Assembly (NCBI RefSeq): GCF_963678635.1
Contig: NC_087066.1
Span: 21,235,996 to 21,299,995, forward strand
Direction: 5' to 3'
Length of the DNA stretch: 64,000 bases
Origin: Symsagittifera roscoffensis
Taxonomy: Eukaryota > Xenacoelomorpha > Acoela > Convolutidae
The notes under the pieces are model-generated. The model searched no databases. It saw only the letters and a program-made list of their open reading frames with translations, and had not been told where the DNA came from. Shown piece after piece: positions 57,947 to 64,000 of the stretch (position 1 is its first letter; every line of letters begins with the position of its first letter). The position numbers were made by a program, and so were the translations under genes.

Positions 57947-60135
57947 CTAACCCTGATGGGAGAGAAGTCGTGCAGTCACTGGTTGAAAAAATCCCGGACG
58001 ACATACTTGAACAGACTCGGGTTAGGAAAAAGAAAGTGGCGTTCAAGGAAGAGGCTGAATACCTGGGACTAGATCAAGAGTCCGGGGAGTGGTCCACGTC
58101 CACGGAGGAAGAAGATACTGAAGGAGGAAACTTGTCCGGGGAGTGTGAAATATGGGATGAGGACTCGGATGAGAGCAGTCACAATCAGGATAGTCTTTGC
58201 ATGATATTGGCAGAAGAGAAGATTAGACACCGCGACAGGGAATTGCAAACAGATCCATCCTCGGGAACGTACAACTTGGACGTACAAGAAGTACGAGGAG
58301 GTGAAAAACTTGAAAGAATTGCAGTTTCGAGGAAACCATTCAGGGAACTATCATGCAACTCAAATGTCAGAACAAATCTGGTGCCAGAAGATGATATGAA
58401 GATCGTGAAGAGGATAATATGCGTGAAGCTGAATGACGACATCCACAACCCTGGGGAAATGAATGGACAGATCATGGCACTAAAGGAACATGTCAAGGCG
58501 AGATATAGGCTGTCGGACCTGATAAGAGCCCAAAAGGATGACAAGATGACAAGTAACCTCTCCAAATGGATTCGACCGGGGTCCAAGGAGAAAAGGTAAC
58601 TTGGAGAAGACAGCTACAAGATCCTGTGCCAGTTCTACACAGAAAGGAAAGATTCACTCTATCACACAGCTGACGGGGTGGTAGCATGCAAGAGAAAAGA
58701 TGAGGAGAAGATATTACACAAGCACAACCTCATCATATTACCACAATTGTATCAGACAGAGGTGCTGTTCAGATCGCACGATCAGATGGGGCACCAGGGG
58801 ATAGACAAGGTGCAAGAAAGAATACTTCACAGGTTCGATTGGCCAGGATTGAGGAAAGCTTGCCAGAGATGGGTGAATGCATGCCTGGCATGCCTGCAAG
58901 TGAAAGACCCACCGAAGATGAAATTCCCACTCAAGTCGGTGGAAAGCTCAGAAATTATTGAAGTGGTGCAGATAGACCATCAAAAAATCTGCATGACGGA
59001 GTCAGGGCATAACCAGATACTGTTTATAATAGACCACTTCACAAAGTTGGCAGAAGCGGTGCCGTGTCAAACAGCCTCGGCAGAGGAGACTTGTGACCAC
59101 CTGATAACTCATTGGATATCGAGGTATGGTTGTCCAATGACCTTTCAGTCAGACAACGGCAAGGCCTTTGTGGGGGGTTTGACCAAAGAATTAATGAAGA
59201 GGTCACACATTGCTCAAGCACACTCAACGATTTACCATCCTCAGACCAACGGGCTGGTAGAGAGACAGAATAGAACGTTGGTGAACATGCTGAGGGTATA
59301 CTGCTCAAGATACATGACAGACTGGGATAAATATCTGCCGCAAGTCGTAGGGGCGTAGAACAGTACGCAACACTCAACAACGTGCATCAGTCCTTTCATG
59401 ATGTCGACGGGCAGGGAGAGAGCAATGCCCCTGACATTCTTTTACCCGGAATACGAAGGGAAGAGGACGTCGCCTCAAGCTTACGTGAAAGAAGCGATCA
59501 GGAGACAGAAGGAACTGAAAGAGCTATGTAGGAGGAACACTGCGCAAGCACAAATGAGACAGCGCAAGAAATATGATGAAAAGATATTACAGGCGAAGCC
59601 ATATGAGGTGGGCAAGTACGTGTGGGTCTTCCAGAATGTCATACCGCCCAAAGGGACAAAGAAACTACTCAATAAATGGAGAGGACCATTCATGATAACG
59701 GAAGTACATCAACAAGGACGGTTCTACCGCTTGAGTACTGGGCGAGCAGCGCATTATGAAAATCTGAAGCCTCATGTCCCATCCCCAGAGGACTGGTGTA
59801 TACCAAAAGACATGGAGGGACTTGATTACCTACTAGTGGAGCCAGCATGTGAAGTGAGCGAAAGAGGCACCAGAGAGAAAAATGATGGCAATGAGAACTT
59901 GAGTTTGGATGACAATGAAAAAATAGAAGCGGACTCTGAAGCGAAATCTTTTGTGGAAGAAGACTGGAACGATCCGGAGCAAGGTGAGGTGCCAAAATGG
60001 ACAGAACCAGACTTATCAAAACCAGCGGGGACAAGGAGTGGCAATCGCAAACGAACAGGCATGAGGTACAACAGGTACGGGGACAATTTCCTGATTGATA
60101 AGATACAGCCCGATGACCTAAGCAAAAGCTACTAA
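57943..60135 (+). pseudogene. pol: linker and integrase with GPY/F module
   Basis: An acidic linker (57943-58599) ends at an in-frame TAA. The same frame resumes with the integrase zinc domain: HDQMGHQGIDKV, then CLACLQVKDP (H-x3-H ... C-x2-C). The catalytic core has VVQIDHQKIC, FQSDNGKAFVGG and NGLVERQNRTLV (D, D, E). A TAG at 59356-59358 interrupts just after the core, and the frame continues through a GPY/F-type module (KLLNKWRGPFMITEVHQQGR, FYRLSTGRAAHYENLKPH). No chromodomain follows; instead there is an acidic tail to the TAA ending at 60135. Integrase inserts the cDNA into the host chromosome. Confidence 0.92.
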
Positions 60136-60640
60136 GTGTGGGCGAACTGGTGGCAGATGATGAATGGCAAATCATCAATGATAATGAACACTACCCACAG
60201 GAAGACTACTCGACACCGGAGCGGGAGACGGATTTGGAACAGAGCGAGATAGAGAGGAGGGAGAATACGAACCTGAGGATTTTAGAATGGATGCGCGATG
60301 TCAAGAACGGAAGCGACGAAGGACAAAGCATACAACAAGTTGACATATCAGCGGGAAAGCACATGAAAACGGAAAGTTTTCTCTTCGGCTGGACGGCAAC
60401 AGACAGGCCGCTCGACATTCTGCCAGCTAATTTAGAACCAGCATCATCGACGGGGACGTCGTTAAACATTTTTGTCCGGGGAGTGGGGGTAGGACTTACC
60501 CACACCAAAAATTTAATGATAAAGAAACTCAGGGAAGTGAGAGAAACGAGCGGACTGGAACTAGATGGGGAGGAGGCCGAGCCTACCATAGGACGGAATT
60601 TCAAAACGAAGTTTGAAATACCAAACGAATACTCGGAAAA
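60136..60640 (+). pseudogene. Acidic ORF between integrase and macro-like domain
   Basis: The frame from 60138 (GTG; no clear ATG) reads GELVADDEWQIINDNEHYPQ, TNLRILEWMRDVKNG and LNIFVRGVGVGLTHTKNLMI. It lies one base-shift from the end of the integrase frame, so it may once have been a continuation of pol. It runs at about 60640 into the macro-like segment, which is in yet another frame. No domain recognised apart from high acidity. Confidence 0.6.
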
Positions 60641-61144
60641 TATCCTGATAGTGACTTCATTCTGTCAGACAGGACTAGCGCAATCTGTATCACGGCGGAC
60701 ATGAGTTTCAAATCAAGACTGGAGGCTGACTTTAAGAGAGAGTACCAGAACAGGGAGTTTCTGTTTAGACAGAGACCGGGGCTGGGAGGAATGGCTGCGC
60801 TTCCACCATCAGTAGCACAAGTCCCGGGCAAATACCTGTGCTTCCTAGTGACGAGGGTCAATGACAGGAACACGATCGATCTTGAACACGTGATGTTGGC
60901 ACTAACAAGACTACGAGACTTCATGATTGAAAGAAGGATAACGGAGGTCTCAATGCCGGTCTATGACCCAAACAGGGGCAAGTTGAGCCCAAGGGAATTG
61001 TACGCTATCCTACACGTGGTCTTCGCGGAAACGGAGATAATGGTACTTGAGCATCGCCTGAGTCGGGTACATGGGGGTCTCGAGTTGGGTATGAAGGGAT
61101 CTCGAGTTAGGTGTGGGGGTACAGAACAGGTAAAAGAATCTTAA
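60641..61144 (+). pseudogene. Macro-domain (OARD1/TARG1-like) protein segment
   Basis: From about 60650 one frame reads DFILSDRTSAICITADMSFK, SRLEADFKREY, GLGGMAALPPSVAQVPGKYL, CFLVTRVNDRNTIDLEHVML, LRDFMIERRITEVSMPVYDP and ELYAILHVVFAETEIMV. The order follows OARD1/TARG1 macro domains: CIS.D..M..GIA..FK..F, G.VA.L, YYLITK, TYE.L..SL..M, G...L.MPRIGCG.D, I.EVF. These normally bind ADP-ribose and hydrolyse ADP-ribosyl or acetyl esters. Here GIA is SRLE, the catalytic-Lys motif LITK is LVTR, and the GCGLD loop is replaced by YDPNRGKLS, so catalysis is doubtful. From 60701 the frame is open to 61144; the upstream strand of the fold is in frame but joined to the preceding ORF by a frameshift. Assignment is by motif order, not alignment scores. 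Confidence 0.62.
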
Positions 61145-61614
61145 AGATGATTGGCATGACAATTAAATTTTAAATGATTGATGTTGCTAAAACATAAAAT
61201 GAATCTGCCTGCTTTTAGAAAATTTCCAATTGAACTATTTTAGTAGAACGAAAAGGAAAAGGTTTTAACTATAGTGGCAAGGGGACTTTTAGGTTAGGAT
61301 TATAGCATGTTAGTCTACAAATCAAGTGTTAATTTCAGATTGATTTGGTAAAGTCAAATTGACTACCCAACTACACTCAATTGAAAGAAAAGAAGTTCTT
61401 GAACAAACACACAAGTTGAACAACACTTCAAGAAGTTAATTCTCAAGTACTCAAGTTGGTACGGTGTTTCTCAAGTTGCTAAGGTAATTCACAAGTTGCT
61501 AAGGTATTTCACAAGTTGCTAAGGTAATTCACAAGTTGCTAAGGTAATTCACAAGCTGCTAAGTAGTTCACAAATTGGTTAATACTCAAGATCATATAGG
61601 GATTCTGGAAGTCC
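61145..61614 (+). repeat. AT-rich spacer with 20-bp tandem repeats
   Basis: 470 bp without a gene, more AT-rich than the ORFs on either side. From about 61445 to 61590 a unit 'aagttgctaaggtaattcac' occurs about six times with variants, ending 30 bp before the ATG of the next ORF. It may hold an internal promoter, splice acceptor or translation element for the downstream ORF (inference). Confidence 0.75.
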
Positions 61615-63321
61615 ATGCCATCGGCTCTGAAAAGGCCCACACTTGATGAGCTATACAGACGCCTGAGGGATATGGATTACACTCAAGTGGATGAAAGAAT
61701 GGCGGTGATGCTGAACGCCATCCTCCAATTGGAAGAACAGGGCGAATGCCGGGAGTCTGCAACAGAAGCGGTTCTAATGGTCGGCTACACCGCTGATGGA
61801 ATATCCAACCAAGAGCAAACCAGATGGCTGTCCTGGAATGTGGATGGGGGAATAAGGGGATTCGACTTGGCAAGGAACCCTGGCTTGGGCAACAACACCG
61901 AGTATGGCGCAGGGGATTTCCCACTACCGATCAGACCATCAGCAAGATCTACGGGCCAGAGCACGAGTAAGATGCCATCAATGACGCGAGCGCAACAAAC
62001 GGGGGAAGCATATCCGGACCTCAGTACTATGAAAAGAGAGCTTGAGAGGACTCAGCGGGAGAGGAACATATCGAACCTCGACCGGGATCAAGCGAAGCTT
62101 GAGAGAGATCAGGTAAAACTGGAGAGAGATCAAGCGGTCGTCGAAAAGGACCAAGCGCGGAGTGAACTTGATATGTTGAAAGCCGAGCATCTACAAGAAC
62201 AAAGAGTGCGGGAGAATGCCGCGAATTGTGAGCAGCTGACGTCGGAATTTGAGAGAATCCAGCAACGACAACGCGAGTTCGATATGCAGAAAGGGGCTAG
62301 GCCCAAGGAGCGAATGGTTACCGGCTCAAGGCCAGAGTCGCGTATGGAGGTGGACGAAGCTCCCAGATCGAAGGGACGATTTAACCTTGACCGCGCGGCT
62401 CAGGAGCATATGAATGAGGGGTTGGAGGTGTGGATACCAACTGAGTCAACGTCCTCCCTGCGTGGCCTAGAGACACAAACACTACGCCCATTGATGGATG
62501 TCGCACTGCCTGGGTATACCCCAAGTTCAACCCCGAGTGGTAGTCAGATGAGTGGTAGCTCGTCACGACTGAAAGAATTGAACGAGAGGCTACAGCTAAG
62601 GAATCGTGAGAGTCCAGCAAGAGTGGAGCTACCCCCGACGAGGAGGGAGCAACCTATCAGGAGTGTGCTGATCTCAAGCTACAAAAAGAACACAGAAGGC
62701 AGATACCACAGGCACAACCGTATGGATTGGAGCACGGCAATGAGAGTCATGAGGGATTGCTTCCATGACGCGGCTTGGGTAGAATACCTCACGCAGCCAC
62801 GTGTGCCAGAGGGGGCGGTCCACCTGATCGTAGGGGACAGCCTGCTGCGGGTGCTGACCCGGATTCAATCACATTGGCAAACGGGGATCTTGAGTTTCGC
62901 TGGAGCTGCGTTACACGGTAACTCTAATGATTGGGACGAATGACGTGTCCAGGGGGGAGGCCAGGAAGGTGACGAGGTTACATGACAAGATGAGCTGCAT
63001 CCTTGAGGAATTGCGGATTCAAATGGATCCTGCCTTTCTCACGGTGTGTACCATTCTTTACAACATGAAGGCGGACCAACACGCGATGGAGTTGAACACG
63101 AAGGTGCGAAACCTGAACGAAATAATCAGGCAAATACATCAAAGGAGTGTCCTCCCCGTTGGATAACTGGACGTAGCCGAGCAGATGGAGCGATCTGTTT
63201 CCCCGACGACGCATCCTCAGACGGGATTCACTTTGACAGGCCCAGGGGAGTAGAGTGGTTGAATGATGTCTTCCAAAGGCACATAAGCGCGTTGGAGGCA
63301 GAGTTGCTAGAGACGGCCTAA
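61615..63321 (+). pseudogene. Coiled-coil / SGNH (GDSL) hydrolase protein
   Basis: ATG at 61615 opens a 442-codon frame. The N-terminus (residues 1-130) is unrecognised. A coiled coil (about 140-230) has a repeated ERDQ.KL heptad pattern. A Pro/Ser/Arg-rich linker leads to a C-terminal SGNH hydrolase fold: VHLIVGDSLLRVLTRIQ (Ser in GDS, residue 409, 62839-62841), then in a second frame VTLMIGTNDVSRGEARK (GTND, 62933-62944), then in a third frame FPDDASSDGIHFDRPRGVEW (Asp and His of D-x-x-H, 63220-63231) ending LNDVFQRHISALEAELLETA. All catalytic signatures survive, but two frameshifts (about 62900-62927 and about 63155-63190) break the ORF. SGNH proteins are usually esterases or lipases. Ser/Asn/Asp-His spacing fits the family. 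Confidence 0.85.
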
Positions 63322-63390
63322 GTCACGTTCGGGTCACACCCAAATCCACCTTTCTTCAACCCAAGAGCTTTATCTAGTCGCCTGGGATGT
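63322..63390 (+). other. Short spacer between ORFs
   Basis: 69 bp between the TAA at 63319-63321 and the next ATG. Confidence 0.6.
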
Positions 63391-64000
63391 ATGGCCGATT
63401 CTAGAGACAGCTCGAGGAGCAGCCGGACCAGATTACCAGGCGCAGCACCCATGAAGGCCGAGGAGGCAACGTCATCGACACCTCAGAGTTCGGTAATATC
63501 CTCGGTGGTGGTGGTGGAGAGCAGGAGGGTGGAGAGGCCAGCGGAGACCAGTAGGTCGAGGTATGTGGAGAAGGTGAAAGAGCTGGACTTGGAAGATCTG
63601 GAGTGCAGGCAAGAGTTGGCGGAAGCTTTGGGTCTTGAGCGAGTGTCACATGAAGACTTGGGTAGACACCAGTGCGTGGACTGGTTGAAGGCTCACGAGA
63701 CGCATTTCTCAAGAGCGAAAATAATGGAGACGGCGGATCTGACTGGGATTCCCACAAAATCGGTCATGGGACCCATCAATTACAGGCCTCTCAAGTTTGC
63801 TGGGGAGTCCGGGACTCGTGGTGGAGCCTCCCAAGCATCGAACAAGCATTGCCAGAATTAGGTTGGCAACTCCAGCACAGTTGAGGGTGGTGGACAAACT
63901 GGTGGACCCAAGGGAAATGGAACTACCGGACGCCGCTTATGAAGGTACGAGGTTGGCAGACGATCCTAGATACGGAAAACCCTGTGGGAACATCCAATTG
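63391..64000 (+). CDS. Unrecognised ORF at the end of the window (partial)
   Basis: ATG at 63391: MADSRDSSRSSRTRLPGAAP, then a Ser/Val-rich segment, VEKVKELDLEDLECRQELAE and THFSRAKIMETADLTGIPTK. This frame stops at 63861. A second frame stays open from about 63820 to the window end and carries REMELPDAAYEGTRLADDPR, suggesting a frameshift near 63800-63830 and continuation beyond the window. No family recognised. It is the third ORF of the 3' region and has no counterpart among the ORFs kept by the minus copy. Confidence 0.5.

Larger units (their letters stand above)
48509..64000 (+). mobile_element. Giant Ty3/gypsy-like LTR element, plus copy (runs off the window)
   Basis: It starts at a 5' LTR (48509-49346) and contains leader repeats, gag, protease, RT, RNase H and integrase in gypsy order. 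A 3' region follows with a macro-like domain, an SGNH hydrolase domain and at least one more ORF. 15.5 kb lies inside the window without reaching the 3' LTR. Base composition is much less AT-rich than the flanks. It carries several in-frame stops and frameshifts and one RT active-site change. Its 5' neighbour is a minus-oriented deleted copy of the same family, so the two lie head-to-head. Confidence 0.9.

Overview
The window looks like nuclear DNA of an animal, probably an invertebrate. The unique parts are AT-rich and hold intron-split exons of two conserved eukaryotic genes. The rest is mostly decayed or nested transposable elements of eukaryotic type (hAT MITE, LINEs, a Penelope-like element, Ty3/gypsy-like LTR elements). 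Nothing bacterial, organellar or CRISPR-like was seen. The lineage within animals cannot be fixed from the sequence. A 200-N scaffold gap lies at 13549-13748.

Layout: (1) 449-2831 (+) holds the last three coding exons of a TSG101 (ESCRT-I) gene. (2) 2832-14070 is intergenic and contains a hAT MITE with an exact 8-bp target duplication (6569-7018), a dead LINE (8030-9790), tRNA-like SINE heads and a diverged tandem repeat. (3) 14071-16542 (+) holds the 3' part of a TTC39/Iml2-family TPR gene, with a possible 12-nt microexon. (4) 16543-31000 is gene-free: a C-rich strand-asymmetric island, 2.1-2.6 kb diverged tandem duplications, a 186-bp-arm palindrome, fragments of a retroelement with an RLE-like C-terminal region, and a dead LINE on the minus strand.

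(5) 31445-45633 is a nest. A DNA element with long inverted repeats was hit in its right arm by a minus-strand gypsy element (32239-45601, AAAA target duplication). That element was in turn hit by a Penelope-like element carrying a GIY-YIG region (about 42300-44930). The gypsy copy is an internally deleted derivative: most of the 5' LTR, the Gag capsid region and all of RT/RNase H/integrase are gone, while the 3' LTR and an otherwise unseen 3' ORF cluster remain. (6) About 45990-48300 (+) is a 5'-truncated LINE. (7) 48509 to the window end (+) is a second, far more complete copy of the same gypsy family, head-to-head with the first: LTR, leader with two kinds of tandem repeat, gag, protease, RT, RNase H, integrase, and then a long non-canonical 3' region.

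The most interesting part is that 3' region. Downstream of integrase the plus copy encodes (a) an OARD1/TARG1-like macro-domain protein with an altered ligand loop (about 60640-61100), (b) a coiled-coil protein ending in an SGNH/GDSL hydrolase domain that keeps its Ser, Asn and Asp-x-x-His signatures although the reading frame is broken (61615-63321), and (c) a further unrecognised ORF running off the window. Joining this to the 3' cluster seen only in the minus copy gives an inferred full-length element of at least about 20.8 kb: a giant LTR retrotransposon with ADP-ribose-type and esterase-type accessory domains. Both copies carry stops and frameshifts and the plus-copy RT has a changed active site, so neither is expected to be autonomous.
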